Below, one piece after another: positions 53,619 through 63,021 of a DNA stretch of 64,000 bases. Position 1 is the first letter of the stretch; the number at the start of each line of letters is the position of its first letter. Both the position numbers and the translations under genes were made by a program. Below the pieces are notes generated by a model. The model was not told where the DNA came from and made no database searches. It was given only the letters and a program-made list of their open reading frames with translations. Origin of the DNA: an uncultured Verrucomicrobiota bacterium (GTDB lineage: Bacteria > Verrucomicrobiota > Verrucomicrobiia > Limisphaerales > UBA9464); assembly GCA_903907925.1 (NCBI GenBank), contig CAIVQB010000018.1, positions 1-64,000 of the forward strand, in the 5' to 3' direction.

Positions 53619-53637
53619 CGGCGGGAACCCCCCGGGC

Positions 53638-55107
53638 TCAGGCGTTGTAGGTGCTGGAGCTGACACGGCCGCCGGTGCCGGTCCAGTTGGTGTGGAAGAA
53701 TTCGCCACGCGGCTTGTCCACTCGTTCATAGGTGTGGGCACCGAAATAATCACGCTGGGCCTGCAGCAGATTGGCCGGGAGACGGGCGTTTCGGTAACCG
53801 TCGAAGAAGGCCAGCGCGGTGCTGAAGGCGGGCACCGGAATTCCCTTCTTGACCGCCAGGGACACCACGTTGCGCCAACCCTTCTGGCTGCGCTTGATTT
53901 CGCCGCGGAAATAATCGTCGAGCAGGAGGTTGGTGAGCTTCGGATTCTTGTCGTAAGCCTCCTTGATCCGGCCGAGGAAACGGGACCGGATGATGCAACC
54001 GCCGCGCCACATCAGCGCGATGCCACCGTAGTTGAGGTTCCAACTGTATTCCTTGGCCGCGGCCCGGAGCAGCATGTAGCCCTGCGCGTAGCTGACGATC
54101 TTCGAGGCGTAGAGCGCGCTCATGATGTCGTTGACCAGCGCCTTCTTTTTGGCAGCGTCCTTCGCCTGGGAGAGCACCGGGCGCGGGCCCTTGAGCTTTC
54201 GGGCGGCCTTCACGCGCTCGTCCTTCATCGCACTGACGCAACGGGAGAACACGGCCTCGGCGATCAGGGTGACCGGCTGGGCGAGGTTGGCGGAATCGAT
54301 CACTGTCCACTTGCCCGTGCCCTTCTGGCCGGCGGTGTCGAGGATCTTGTCGACCAGCGGGGTGCCGTCCTCGTCCTTTTTTGCGAGAATGTTGGCGGTG
54401 ATTTCGATGAGGAAGCTGTCGAGTTCGCCGGCGTTCCATTCCTTGAACACCGCGGCCATCTCGTCGGCACTCATGCCGAGTCCGTCGCGCATCAGGCTGT
54501 AGGCCTCGCAGATCAACTGCATGTCGCCGTACTCGATGCCGTTGTGGACCATCTTGACGTAGTGGCCGGAGCCGCCGCCGCCGACCCAGTCGCAGCACGG
54601 TGTGCCGCCATCGACCTTGGCCGAGATGCCCTGGAAGATGTCCTTCACGTGGGGCCAGGCTGCCGCGCTGCCACCGGGCATGATGCTGGGACCGAACCGG
54701 GCTCCCTCTTCGCCGCCCGACACGCCGGTGCCGATGTAGAGAAGTCCGTGGGATTCCAGTTCCTTCACCCGGCGGTTGGTGTCGTTGTAAAGCGAATTGC
54801 CGCCGTCGATGACGATGTCCCCGGGCTCAAGGTGGGGGATCAATTGGGCGATGAATTCGTCCACCGCGGAGCCGGCCTTCACCATCAGCATGATCCGGCG
54901 GGGGCGCTTGAGCTTCGAGACCATTTCCTCGACCGAATGCGCGCCCTGGATCCGGGTTCCCTTGGCCTCGTTGGCCAGGAAATCATCGACCTTGGAGGTC
55001 GTCCGGTTGTAGGCCACGACGGTGAAGCCGTGGTCGTTCATGTTGAGGATGAGGTTTTGCCCCATCACTGCGAGGCCAATGAGTGCGATATCGCCGGTAG
55101 GATTCAT
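53638..55107 (-). CDS. gnd: 6-phosphogluconate dehydrogenase (decarboxylating)
   Basis: This 489-residue cytoplasmic enzyme oxidises 6-phosphogluconate to ribulose 5-phosphate with NADP and CO2 release. It opens with IALIGLAVMGQNLILNMNDH. The catalytic signature is GGGGSGHYVKMVHNGIEYGD, and the C-terminal half has WRGGCIIRSRFLGRIKEAY. Length is standard for the long form. The ATG at 55107 gives the usual start. gnd next to O-antigen genes is common in other bacteria. It may supply NADPH or simply mark a frequently recombined locus. Confidence 0.95.
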   Translation of the reverse strand: MNPTGDIALIGLAVMGQNLILNMNDHGFTVVAYNRTTSKVDDFLANEAKGTRIQGAHSVEEMVSKLKRPRRIMLMVKAGSAVDEFIAQLIPHLEPGDIVIDGGNSLYNDTNRRVKELESHGLLYIGTGVSGGEEGARFGPSIMPGGSAAAWPHVKDIFQGISAKVDGGTPCCDWVGGGGSGHYVKMVHNGIEYGDMQLICEAYSLMRDGLGMSADEMAAVFKEWNAGELDSFLIEITANILAKKDEDGTPLVDKILDTAGQKGTGKWTVIDSANLAQPVTLIAEAVFSRCVSAMKDERVKAARKLKGPRPVLSQAKDAAKKKALVNDIMSALYASKIVSYAQGYMLLRAAAKEYSWNLNYGGIALMWRGGCIIRSRFLGRIKEAYDKNPKLTNLLLDDYFRGEIKRSQKGWRNVVSLAVKKGIPVPAFSTALAFFDGYRNARLPANLLQAQRDYFGAHTYERVDKPRGEFFHTNWTGTGGRVSSSTYNA

Positions 55108-55311
55108 GTGTGGAGAGGTCTGCTCCCGGGGAGCGAACGGGGGGGCCATCCTAGCCCCTGACGGGAAACGCAGGCCAGCGGGAAGTTTTCCTTATCGGTG
55201 TCACCAGCCGACCTGAGATGTCCATCGGGTCCAGCGGGAGGAAACTGCGCGGAATGTCTGCGGACCGATGGGTGACGGGTGGACGAGTGACGGCAGGAGA
55301 ATCCGGCTGGA

Positions 55312-56718
55312 TCAGGCTGGGACTGGTTCCGGAGTCTGCCTCGACCAGATTTGTCGAATCAAAGCCCTTGCCCGTTGTGGTGCGCCAAAAACCGTGACCG
55401 GATCGTCGACAAACGAGATACCCAGCCAGAGTCCGAGGAACACCGCCGGCCGGATCTCGTTGTAAAACGGGGGTGCGGTTGTGAGGTTGCTCGCGATGAG
55501 GAAGAGAGCCAGGAAAAGGCACGGCAACAGGGAGACGGGACGCCCGAGGGATCGAAGTTTCAGGATGTGTCGGAGCGGGATGACGATGAAGAAGATCGCC
55601 CAGACCGCGGCTCCAAATATCCCCTGGCGAACCACCAATTCCAGCATTCCGACGTGGAGAATGACCTCGTTCAACGCAGCGCCGGGGTCGATGCTCTGGG
55701 TAATTTCGTCGTACCGCCCCGCGATGCCGTACGTGGTTGAGAATCCAATGCCTGTAACTGGGTTGCGGTGAATCAGGTCAAAGGCGTAGTCGGAGTCCCG
55801 CTCATAGCCTTCGTTGCTGGCCGAAAAATCGCCCTCGTCATGCGCGGAAAAGGAGCGAAGGCGTTCAATAGCCACATCCGCTCCAAAGAGGCCGAAGAAC
55901 ACGGCACCACCGATGGTCGTGACAATGATGATTGCAGCCGCGACGGGGAGAAGCCTGCGAATCAGCATGCGATTCACAAAGGCATGGAGCAGGATTCCCA
56001 GAATGAGCGACCCCATCGTTAGCAGGATCATCGTGCGACGAAAGCTGGCGATCGGAAACAAGAACAGCGGCATAGAAATGAGAAACCAGAGGAACGCCTG
56101 GGCATTCCTTTTCTGCGCCAGGCTTTCGTAGAGGTTGGAAAGCGCTACAAAAAGATAGGAAAGGGAAAAAAACATGACTCCGACATCCAGCGCCACACTG
56201 CGGACGCCTCCAATGATTTCCACACCTTCTCCGATACCAAATTGGTATAGTGAATAGCAGAAACGTAAACAGAAGACCGGGATTGCACCCAAGAGAAGCG
56301 GACGGAACATGTTGTACCGTCCTGCCAGCGAGGCGGCCATCGCGACCAGGGCGAACGTCAAGAAATGGCGAGATCCAGTCGCAAGCAAGTAGAGGGGGTT
56401 CTGCATGTCCATGGCACTGCGGATTCCAGTGACAACGCAAAAGACGATGAGCAGGCTAAAGACGCCTCCGCACTGTTTGAAACCGAGGTTTCTCTTGCGG
56501 GCTGATGCCAGGGTGAGCGCGCTCACCAAGAGTGCCCCGCCACATAGGGAATATCGGACCCACTGCAGCCACAAGCCTTGGTCAGGCATGAAATTTCCTG
56601 CAAAGACGTTGCTACCCGCCTGTTGGACCTGAACATCCAGAAGGCAAAGCGCAACCCCCAAAAAACCAATGGCGGCCCGGAGGCCGGGAGTCATCCCGTT
56701 ATTGGCGCTAGCGGTCAT
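55312..56718 (-). CDS. O-antigen ligase/polymerase-like membrane protein
   Basis: This 468-residue protein has about ten hydrophobic helices. A large loop lies around residues 290-350 with the segment NPVTGIGFSTTYGIAGRYDE, the usual position and NPxxGxG form of the Wzy_C/WaaL loop. It could polymerise or ligate the polysaccharide. GC over 55801-56100 is about 55% by hand count, lower than most of the window. It has about 200 bases of non-coding DNA on each side (55108-55311 and 56719-56914), in which I see nothing specific. Confidence 0.83.
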   Translation of the reverse strand: MTASANNGMTPGLRAAIGFLGVALCLLDVQVQQAGSNVFAGNFMPDQGLWLQWVRYSLCGGALLVSALTLASARKRNLGFKQCGGVFSLLIVFCVVTGIRSAMDMQNPLYLLATGSRHFLTFALVAMAASLAGRYNMFRPLLLGAIPVFCLRFCYSLYQFGIGEGVEIIGGVRSVALDVGVMFFSLSYLFVALSNLYESLAQKRNAQAFLWFLISMPLFLFPIASFRRTMILLTMGSLILGILLHAFVNRMLIRRLLPVAAAIIIVTTIGGAVFFGLFGADVAIERLRSFSAHDEGDFSASNEGYERDSDYAFDLIHRNPVTGIGFSTTYGIAGRYDEITQSIDPGAALNEVILHVGMLELVVRQGIFGAAVWAIFFIVIPLRHILKLRSLGRPVSLLPCLFLALFLIASNLTTAPPFYNEIRPAVFLGLWLGISFVDDPVTVFGAPQRARALIRQIWSRQTPEPVPA

Positions 56719-56914
56719 TTGATCCCAAAATGGTTGTCATATCAGAGTTTCCAAAACAGGGGCCGGTCGTGCCCGTTCCCGGCTGGTGTTGGCCGGCATC
56801 GACACGCCTCCGCTTCTGGAACCTTCCGGGGCCTTGATTCTACGACACAATCTTGCCAAGTCTCAACCTTGTTTCCATTGGGTCAGAATTCCACTCGTTT
56901 CGACCTCCGGGCCT

Positions 56915-57772
56915 TCACGCCGCGGAGACGGGAGTGGGCCTCGCGGATCGGCGCCAGTGGAGGAACTCGAGTGCGCGGTGTGCTAGGTATCGCCGGGCGG
57001 CGCTCCAGCATCTGGCCGGCAAGCTCAAATGTAGCACGTCGCGCTGGAGGTTCCAACATTCCACCAGGCTGGCCTGGGCATGTTTCATCGAATTCCCGCC
57101 CACGCCGAATTCCGCGACCGGCCGCTTCAGGTAGCAGGCGGTTGCCCCCTTTAGGAAATACCGGGCGGAGATGTAGTAGTCCGAACTGACGCGATACCGC
57201 AGGTCGTAGGGGGGGGTGTCGAGGCCCTCGCGACGGAAGAAGCTCGCCTGATGGACGGCCGGAATGCCATGCCGAATGGACGACTCCAGCGGCCGGGGTG
57301 GTCGGTTCCGCACCGAGCCGTCCTCGAAACGATAGTGGCATCCCGCATAGCAAAGGTCGGGGTTCCCGGCCGCTTCCAGGGTCATCCGAACGTCGCGCAG
57401 GCAGTCGGCGTCCGCGAAGCAGTCGCCGCCATTCATGTAGACGACGTACCGGCCGGTCGCCAGCGCTGTTCCCTTGTTCATCGCGTCGTAGATACCCTTG
57501 TCGCGCTCACTGATCCACCGGGGCAACGGATCGGTGATGTTGCTGATGTAGTCGGCGGTTCCATCCTTGGAGGCCCCGTCAACGATCACCCATTCAAAGT
57601 CACGGCAGGACTGGCTCGCCACTGAGCGGTGGGTGCGTTCGATTCCGGCGCGGTCGTTGAAGACCACGGTGATGACCGAGAAAAACGGACCCGCGGTCGC
57701 CACGGCGATTGGAGGGATCACGGACCGGCCGGATGGGTCCGGTCGGTCAGAAGGTGGTGTCGAGGAGTTCAT
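56915..57772 (-). CDS. Glycosyltransferase family 2
   Basis: This 285-residue cytoplasmic enzyme has FFSVITVVFNDRAGIERTHR, then EWVIVDGASKDGTADYI and SERDKGIYDAMNKGTALATG. YMNGGDCFADADCL carries the metal-binding acidic residues. The SERDKGIYDAMNKG block is typical of WcaA/WbbN-like GT2 enzymes of capsule and O-antigen loci. It would add one sugar to the repeat unit. Its ATG lies inside the upstream GT9 gene, overlapping by 26 bases. Confidence 0.9.
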   Translation of the reverse strand: MNSSTPPSDRPDPSGRSVIPPIAVATAGPFFSVITVVFNDRAGIERTHRSVASQSCRDFEWVIVDGASKDGTADYISNITDPLPRWISERDKGIYDAMNKGTALATGRYVVYMNGGDCFADADCLRDVRMTLEAAGNPDLCYAGCHYRFEDGSVRNRPPRPLESSIRHGIPAVHQASFFRREGLDTPPYDLRYRVSSDYYISARYFLKGATACYLKRPVAEFGVGGNSMKHAQASLVECWNLQRDVLHLSLPARCWSAARRYLAHRALEFLHWRRSARPTPVSAA

Positions 57773-58907
57773 CGATGGTAGTTAGGACGAGACGGGGCGG
57801 AAGATCGGTGATGCACAGGGGGCTCGAATGAATGCAGCTCCAATTGCATCCGAAGCACGGGAGTTTCCACTCCACCCACCGCTGACGGTTTGAGCGGATC
57901 CAGGGTGCGAAGCGTCCGTAATGCCCTCCGCCAATAATCCCCACCATCGGGGCATCCGCGGCAGCCCCCAGATGGGCGGTTGCCGTTTCAGTCGCCACCA
58001 GCAGACGGGTCCGGTCTATCGCCATCACCAGACCCGCCAGATCCGGTGTTACCATCAGTTGGACGTCCGGGACGCCCGCCCACCGCAGGGTTTCGACATC
58101 CCGGGTGAGTCGCGGTGCCTGTGACGGCGAGGACAGGAGGCGAAGTCCGAGCCGGTGCCGTGTGGCGAGGTGTCGGCTCAACTCGGCGATCAAGGAGATC
58201 GGCAGGTCGCGAATCGGATGGGCGCCGTACGGTGCCACCGCCACCCAGGGTTCACGTTCCACCAACTCCCGGGACGACAGTCGCGGAACGGTTTGTTTGG
58301 GATCCGATGACGTTCCAGAAACCAGGTCGAGCAGCGTCTGATGACATTCCAGATCCAGACACCATCCGGCTCGCACGATCGCCGGACAAAGTGCCTCTTG
58401 GTCGAATCTGAGCCGGCCCTGCGAGGCCTCTCCGGCGAAGCTGCAGGGGGATTTCTGAAGACCGAACGTCCGTTGACTCGGAATGGAGGCAATCAGGAGA
58501 TCCTGGTGCAGGTAACGGTGGTGTCTCAGTGAAATCAGATCGTTGACCCCGTGTTGGAACAGCGGTGTGGAGCGCAGGTGCCGGAGGTGAGCCCAGGTCC
58601 GCCACAGGCGTCCAGAAAAGGGTGTGACGATCACCTGGTCCAGTTCCGGAAATTCGTGGCGTGCGAAATCGCGGGCGGCCGGCGAAGTGATGAGGATGCA
58701 ATTTTCCGTCCCAAACCGGTCCAACAACGCGCGGATCGCCCCTAGCGCGAGAACGAAATCCCCAAGCCCATCCGCCTTGAAAAGGCCGACTCGGTGGGTG
58801 GGCTGGATCGGCAACCGGCGCCGTGGAAACAAGGCGTGGTAAAGCGGGACGTTAACCCTGGCACCCGCTGCGCGCAGGCCCCGCTGGAAGAGGTTCGGCA
58901 CCGTCAT
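57747..58907 (-). CDS. Glycosyltransferase family 9 (heptosyltransferase-like)
   Basis: This 386-residue protein has VGLFKADGLGDFVLALGAIR near residue 40. The donor-binding half reads VAVAPYGAHPIRDLPISL and LLVATETATAHLGAAADAPM, the GT9 pattern with the expected TATAHLGAA. Three cysteines cluster in LPCFGCNWSCIHSSPLC near the end, as in some GT9 proteins. An upstream hldD-like gene could supply an ADP-heptose donor. It starts 13 bases after the hldD-like gene and overlaps the GT2 gene. Confidence 0.88.
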   Translation of the reverse strand: MTVPNLFQRGLRAAGARVNVPLYHALFPRRRLPIQPTHRVGLFKADGLGDFVLALGAIRALLDRFGTENCILITSPAARDFARHEFPELDQVIVTPFSGRLWRTWAHLRHLRSTPLFQHGVNDLISLRHHRYLHQDLLIASIPSQRTFGLQKSPCSFAGEASQGRLRFDQEALCPAIVRAGWCLDLECHQTLLDLVSGTSSDPKQTVPRLSSRELVEREPWVAVAPYGAHPIRDLPISLIAELSRHLATRHRLGLRLLSSPSQAPRLTRDVETLRWAGVPDVQLMVTPDLAGLVMAIDRTRLLVATETATAHLGAAADAPMVGIIGGGHYGRFAPWIRSNRQRWVEWKLPCFGCNWSCIHSSPLCITDLPPRLVLTTIDELLDTTF

Positions 58908-58920
58908 CGAAGGGGAAAGT

Positions 58921-59910
58921 TCAATGCGCGGGAGGGTTCCTCAGACGAGTGACATAGCGGCCCACCGCGACCTCCAACGGGGTCGGGCTGTAGACAATGC
59001 CCGCCGCGCCGAGCTTCCGCATCGTGGCCTCGGTGAAGTACTGGTAGCGCTCGCGCAGGTCCTCCGGCATCGGGATGTATTCGATCCGCGGGGTCCGGCC
59101 GAGTGCCTGGAAGACGGCCTCGGTCAGGTCGCGAAACGACCGCGCGCGGCCGGTGCCGAGATTGAACAGACCGGAGATTTCCGGATGGCGTTCAAGGTCG
59201 CGGACGACGGACACCACATCTTCGACGCTGATGAAATCGCGCAACTGGCCGCCGTCGGTGTATCCCTCCCGGTGCGATTGAAACAGGCGCACGATTCCGG
59301 TTTGAAGGATCTGGTGATAGCCGTGGAACACCATCGAGGCCATGCGGCCCTTGTGGGATTCACCATCGCCAAACACGTTGAAGAACTTCAATCCCACCGA
59401 TTGTGCCGGCACGGGGTGTCCGGCCGCCACCTCGGCCCGAACCCAGAGGTCGAATTCGTGTTTCGAACGTCCGTAAAGATTCAACGGTACCAGACGCGCG
59501 GGATCCGCCTCGTCGTCGAAACCAGCGCTGCCGTCACCGTAGGTTGCCGCGCTGGAGGCGTAGATCAGCCGGCGTTTCCGGCGGGCGCACCACGACCACA
59601 GGCGTTGCGAGTATCCGACGTTGTTTTCCGCGAGGTAGGACCAGCGGGTCTCCGTGGTCGAACTGCACGCGCCCATGTGGACGATGACCTCGGGATCCAG
59701 TTCGCCGGCCTCGAGGCGTTGGAGAAACGCGGCGTGATCCAGAAACGGGATTCCGGGGAACGTGTCCTGGGGCGCAGGCCGGTCGGGTCGCAATGGATGA
59801 TCGACTGCGAGGAGGTCGGCAGCGGGGTGTGTTCCGGCGAAGGATTCAAGCAGGCGGCCTCCAATGAAGCCGGCCGCGCCGGTGATGACAATGCGGGGAT
59901 GGAGGGACAC
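58921..59910 (-). CDS. hldD: ADP-L-glycero-D-manno-heptose 6-epimerase-like
   Basis: This 329-residue extended SDR begins IVITGAAGFIGGRLLESFAG. It has IVHMGACSSTTETRWSYL, LIYASSAATYGDG, NLYGRSKHEFD (YxxxK), LKFFNVFG and ERYQYFTEATMRKL. The HMGACSSTTE and YQYFTEA blocks are characteristic of HldD, which flips the C6 configuration of ADP-heptose. The start is GTG at 59910. It is 2 bases after the stop of the upstream GDP-mannose dehydratase-like gene and 13 bases before the GT9 gene. No other heptose genes (hldE, gmhA, gmhB) are in the window. Confidence 0.88.
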   Translation of the reverse strand: MSLHPRIVITGAAGFIGGRLLESFAGTHPAADLLAVDHPLRPDRPAPQDTFPGIPFLDHAAFLQRLEAGELDPEVIVHMGACSSTTETRWSYLAENNVGYSQRLWSWCARRKRRLIYASSAATYGDGSAGFDDEADPARLVPLNLYGRSKHEFDLWVRAEVAAGHPVPAQSVGLKFFNVFGDGESHKGRMASMVFHGYHQILQTGIVRLFQSHREGYTDGGQLRDFISVEDVVSVVRDLERHPEISGLFNLGTGRARSFRDLTEAVFQALGRTPRIEYIPMPEDLRERYQYFTEATMRKLGAAGIVYSPTPLEVAVGRYVTRLRNPPAH

Positions 59911-59912
59911 GG

Positions 59913-60914
59913 TCAGGCAGGGTCGACGTCCCGTGGTGTATGGGACATGGCTTCGAGTTCCGCGGAAACCATCCAGCGGATCAGGGCGGCAAAATCAGTG
60001 GCGGGTTGCCAGCCGAGGCGGCACACCTTGCTGGAATCACCCACGAGGGTGCACGTCTCAGGCGGGCGGACCAGGCGCTCGTCGCGGTGGACGTAGGGCC
60101 GCCAGTTCAGACCGACCTCGGCGAAGGCCAGCTCCAGGACCTCCTGCACCGAATGCAGAACGCCGGTGGCGAACACGTAGTCATCGCCGGCCGGCTGCTG
60201 GAGCGATAGCCACATGCCGCGCACGTAGTCCCGCGCGTCACCCCAGTCCCGGCGGGCCGACGTGTCACCGAGACGTACCTCGGTCGCCAGACCCAGCTTG
60301 ATGGCCGCCGCGGTCCGGCAGATTTTCCGGGTGACAAAATTTTCACCGCGACGCGGGGATTCGTGATTGTAGAGGATTCCGTTGGTCAGATGGAGGCCGA
60401 ACTTTTCCCGATATATCCGGATCATTTGGGTGGCGAACGCTTTGGCGGCTCCGTAGGGATTGACCGGGTTGAGCGGCGTGGATTCATCCTGCGGACTGAC
60501 GGTCGGTCGCCCGAAGATTTCACTCGAGGTGGCGTGAAACAGGCGGACCGGAGCCGGGTGTTCCCGGACGATTTCCAGGATCCGGAGCGTTCCCATCGCG
60601 ATGCTGTCGGCCGTGGTTTCGGCCATGTCGAAGCTAAGGCCGACGTGGCTTTGACCGGCGAGGTGATAGATCTCATCGGGATTCACCCGCTGAAGGATCC
60701 GCAAGAAGGTGATGGGCCGTTCCAGATCGGCGGAGTGAAGGTGGAGGGTCTTTCCAAAGACCGCCGGATTGGAGCAGAGATGGCGGAGATTGGACCGCTC
60801 GAGGGAGCTGGTCCGGCGCACGAGGCCGTGCACGGTGTAGCCCTGATCCAGCAGGAATTCCGTGAGATAGGACCCGTCCTGTCCGGTGATTCCCGTGATG
60901 AGGGCGCAGGGCAT
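59913..60914 (-). CDS. GDP-mannose 4,6-dehydratase-type enzyme (second copy)
   Basis: This 333-residue extended SDR has [20 protein letters not shown], then EIYHLAGQSHVGLSFDMA, LFHATSSEIFGRP, NPYGAAKAFATQMI (YxxxK) and [18 protein letters not shown]. It is clearly of the Gmd family. It differs at many positions from the gene just upstream, including LVRRTSSLERSNL in place of [13 protein letters not shown] in the early substrate loop. It may use another NDP-sugar or make a different product. It starts 27 bases after the first gmd stop. Confidence 0.87.
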   Translation of the reverse strand: MPCALITGITGQDGSYLTEFLLDQGYTVHGLVRRTSSLERSNLRHLCSNPAVFGKTLHLHSADLERPITFLRILQRVNPDEIYHLAGQSHVGLSFDMAETTADSIAMGTLRILEIVREHPAPVRLFHATSSEIFGRPTVSPQDESTPLNPVNPYGAAKAFATQMIRIYREKFGLHLTNGILYNHESPRRGENFVTRKICRTAAAIKLGLATEVRLGDTSARRDWGDARDYVRGMWLSLQQPAGDDYVFATGVLHSVQEVLELAFAEVGLNWRPYVHRDERLVRPPETCTLVGDSSKVCRLGWQPATDFAALIRWMVSAELEAMSHTPRDVDPA

Positions 60915-60941
60915 GACGTGGGGAAACGGCGGCGAACCCGA

Positions 60942-61973
60942 CTAGTCCTGGCGGTTCACCTTGCCAGCCAATTGGTCGTGGATGAGCTTGAGATCGGCGT
61001 CGACCATGAGCTCGATCAATTCCTTGAACTTCGTGCGTGGTTCCCAGCCCAGCTTCCGCTTGGCCTTGGAGTAATCGCCGATGAGAATGTCGACCTCCGC
61101 CGGCCGGTAGTAGCGCGGGTCAATTTCCACGTGGTTCTTCCAGTCGAGTTCGACGCGCGCAAAGGCCACCTCCAGGCATTCGCGGATGGTGTGGGTCTCG
61201 TTTGTGGCGATCACGTAATCGTCGGGCTCCGGTTGCTGCAGAATCCGCCACATCGCGTCGACGTATTCCTTGGCATAGCCCCAATCCCGCCGGGCATCGA
61301 GGTTGCCCAGGAAGAGTTTGTCTTGAAGCCCGAGTTTGATGTGGGCGGCGCCACGGGTGATCTTGCGGGTGACGAACGATTCACCGCGCCGGGGTGATTC
61401 ATGGTTGAACAGAATCCCATTGCTGGCGTGCAGTCCGTAGGATTCCCGGTAGTTCACCGTTACCCAATAGGAGAAAACCTTGGCGCATCCATAGGGGCTT
61501 CGTGGGTAGAAAGGAGTGGTCTCCGTCTGGGGAATCTGCTGCACCAAGCCGTACATCTCGCTCGAGGAGGCCTGGTAGAAGCGGGGCTTGATGCCGACTT
61601 CGCGGATGGCTTCCAACAGACGGATGGTTCCGGTGGCGGTGATGTCGGTGGTGTATTCCGGAATGTCGAAACTGACCCGAACGTGACTCTGCGCCGCCAG
61701 ATTGTAGATTTCGTCCGGCTGGATCCGGCCGATCAGTCGGGCGAGATTGCTGGCGTCACCGAGGTCGCCGTAGTGGAGGAAGAAGGGATTGCCCTCGTTG
61801 GGTGGGTTGCCGTAGATGGTGTCCTTGCGGATTCCGTCGATGCGGCTGGTGTTGAAGGTCGACGCGCGGCGAAGGATGCCGTGGACCTCATATCCCTTCG
61901 ACAGGAGCAACTCGGTAAGATACGAGCCATCTTGTCCGGTCACGCCTGTGATCAGTGCTGTTTTTTTTGACAT
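60942..61973 (-). CDS. gmd: GDP-mannose 4,6-dehydratase
   Basis: This 343-residue enzyme converts GDP-mannose to GDP-4-keto-6-deoxymannose, the precursor of fucose, rhamnose and perosamine nucleotides. Motifs are [80 protein letters not shown] (YxxxK) and [18 protein letters not shown]. The length is near the usual 340-370. The ATG at 61973 ([10 protein letters not shown]) was chosen over an open upstream extension. No fcl or rmd gene follows, so the next step must be encoded elsewhere or done by the neighbouring SDRs. Confidence 0.94.
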   Translation of the reverse strand: MSKKTALITGVTGQDGSYLTELLLSKGYEVHGILRRASTFNTSRIDGIRKDTIYGNPPNEGNPFFLHYGDLGDASNLARLIGRIQPDEIYNLAAQSHVRVSFDIPEYTTDITATGTIRLLEAIREVGIKPRFYQASSSEMYGLVQQIPQTETTPFYPRSPYGCAKVFSYWVTVNYRESYGLHASNGILFNHESPRRGESFVTRKITRGAAHIKLGLQDKLFLGNLDARRDWGYAKEYVDAMWRILQQPEPDDYVIATNETHTIRECLEVAFARVELDWKNHVEIDPRYYRPAEVDILIGDYSKAKRKLGWEPRTKFKELIELMVDADLKLIHDQLAGKVNRQD

Positions 61974-62193
61974 ACGTAGTGGTGTAACCTTCCGCCCTTC
62001 AATGGCAGGTTGATCGCCCCGAACCAAGCTAGAGAAGCCGCAAACTGGCGGGGAGGTCAATTTTCGGCTTCCGACTCCCGGGCGGAAACGGTGTGGGGTT
62101 GCCGTCTCTTCGTGACGAGCCTTACTTCGGAAGGCCGCAGTGTCGGTCACGCCTCCAACCAGATGAAATCGCGAAACCGCCGCGCGCCGGCTC
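61974..62193. other. Intergenic gap before gmd
   Basis: This 220-base stretch on the minus strand separates the EpsI-like gene from gmd. It may hold a secondary promoter for the sugar genes. I see no clear hairpin or promoter in it. Confidence 0.3.
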
Positions 62194-62979
62194 TCATTGG
62201 GCGCTGGCCAGACCTTCAGCGGCGGGATGAGTCACCTGCAATTTCAGCCAGAGCGGGGCAAATTGCCGGAGCCGCTCCAACGCCGGCCGCCAGTCGCCTT
62301 CCGCACTGGTCGAGAATCGGACAAACTGCTTGCTGCCGTTCCCCGGAATCCGGTCGGTCAGGACGCGGATGAACTGGCTTCGAAGGTGGTTTCGGCTGCT
62401 GGAAGCCTGGAGAAGTCGGGTGTCGGTGCCCGCGGAATTGGCGGGCGGGACGAAGCGCGAACTCTCCTCGAAGACCTGGCCGCTCACCAGGGTGCACCAA
62501 ACCGTCATCTCCACGTGCGTCTTCGAGGTGTCCTGAAACGCCCGGACTTCGAATGGAATCAGAGTGCCGTCGAACACGAAATTGGTGGACGGCGGTTGTC
62601 CCAGATCGACGGGAACCCAGCCGGCTCCCACCCAGCAAATGTCCGGCGTGTGGGCCACCACCGACATCTCCTTGGAATTCGCGGCGTCCCAAGTGCCCAT
62701 GAATACCGTGAACGGGGTCTTTCCCGGAGCGGTGAATACGCCCGCGACCAGGTTGGTTGTGGCCAGGCTCTCAATCACGGTGGCGTCCGCCGGCGGGTCC
62801 GGCTGATACGCCCATCCGGGCGCATTCGTGCTGTTGAAGAAATGGTAGGCCACCGGAAACCGTTTCGGACTGACGTTGTACCAGGCCCAGGCGGTTCCGA
62901 CCGCGGTGACGAAGAGGGCCGCCAGAATGATTGATCGGCGGAGGAGTTGTCCCGGTCCGGGCGGCTGTATCGTGTTCAT
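62194..62979 (-). CDS. Exosortase-associated EpsI-like protein (DUF3485-type)
   Basis: This 261-residue protein has one N-terminal membrane helix ([19 protein letters not shown]), so most of it is outside the membrane. [19 protein letters not shown] matches the conserved HxPExCYxxxGW block of EpsI proteins that accompany exosortases. Many EpsI proteins are fused to the exosortase or lie next to it, as here (43 bases downstream). Its role is unknown; it is thought to assist polysaccharide export or protein sorting. Confidence 0.8.
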   Translation of the reverse strand: MNTIQPPGPGQLLRRSIILAALFVTAVGTAWAWYNVSPKRFPVAYHFFNSTNAPGWAYQPDPPADATVIESLATTNLVAGVFTAPGKTPFTVFMGTWDAANSKEMSVVAHTPDICWVGAGWVPVDLGQPPSTNFVFDGTLIPFEVRAFQDTSKTHVEMTVWCTLVSGQVFEESSRFVPPANSAGTDTRLLQASSSRNHLRSQFIRVLTDRIPGNGSKQFVRFSTSAEGDWRPALERLRQFAPLWLKLQVTHPAAEGLASAQ

Positions 62980-63021
62980 GCGGGCAAATGGGGTTGCTGC
63001 GGATTCGATGATTTCGCGGAC

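Noticed and set aside
53482-55161. A 559-codon open frame on the plus strand
   Set aside because: It is exactly antisense to gnd, which is beyond doubt, and has no family features.
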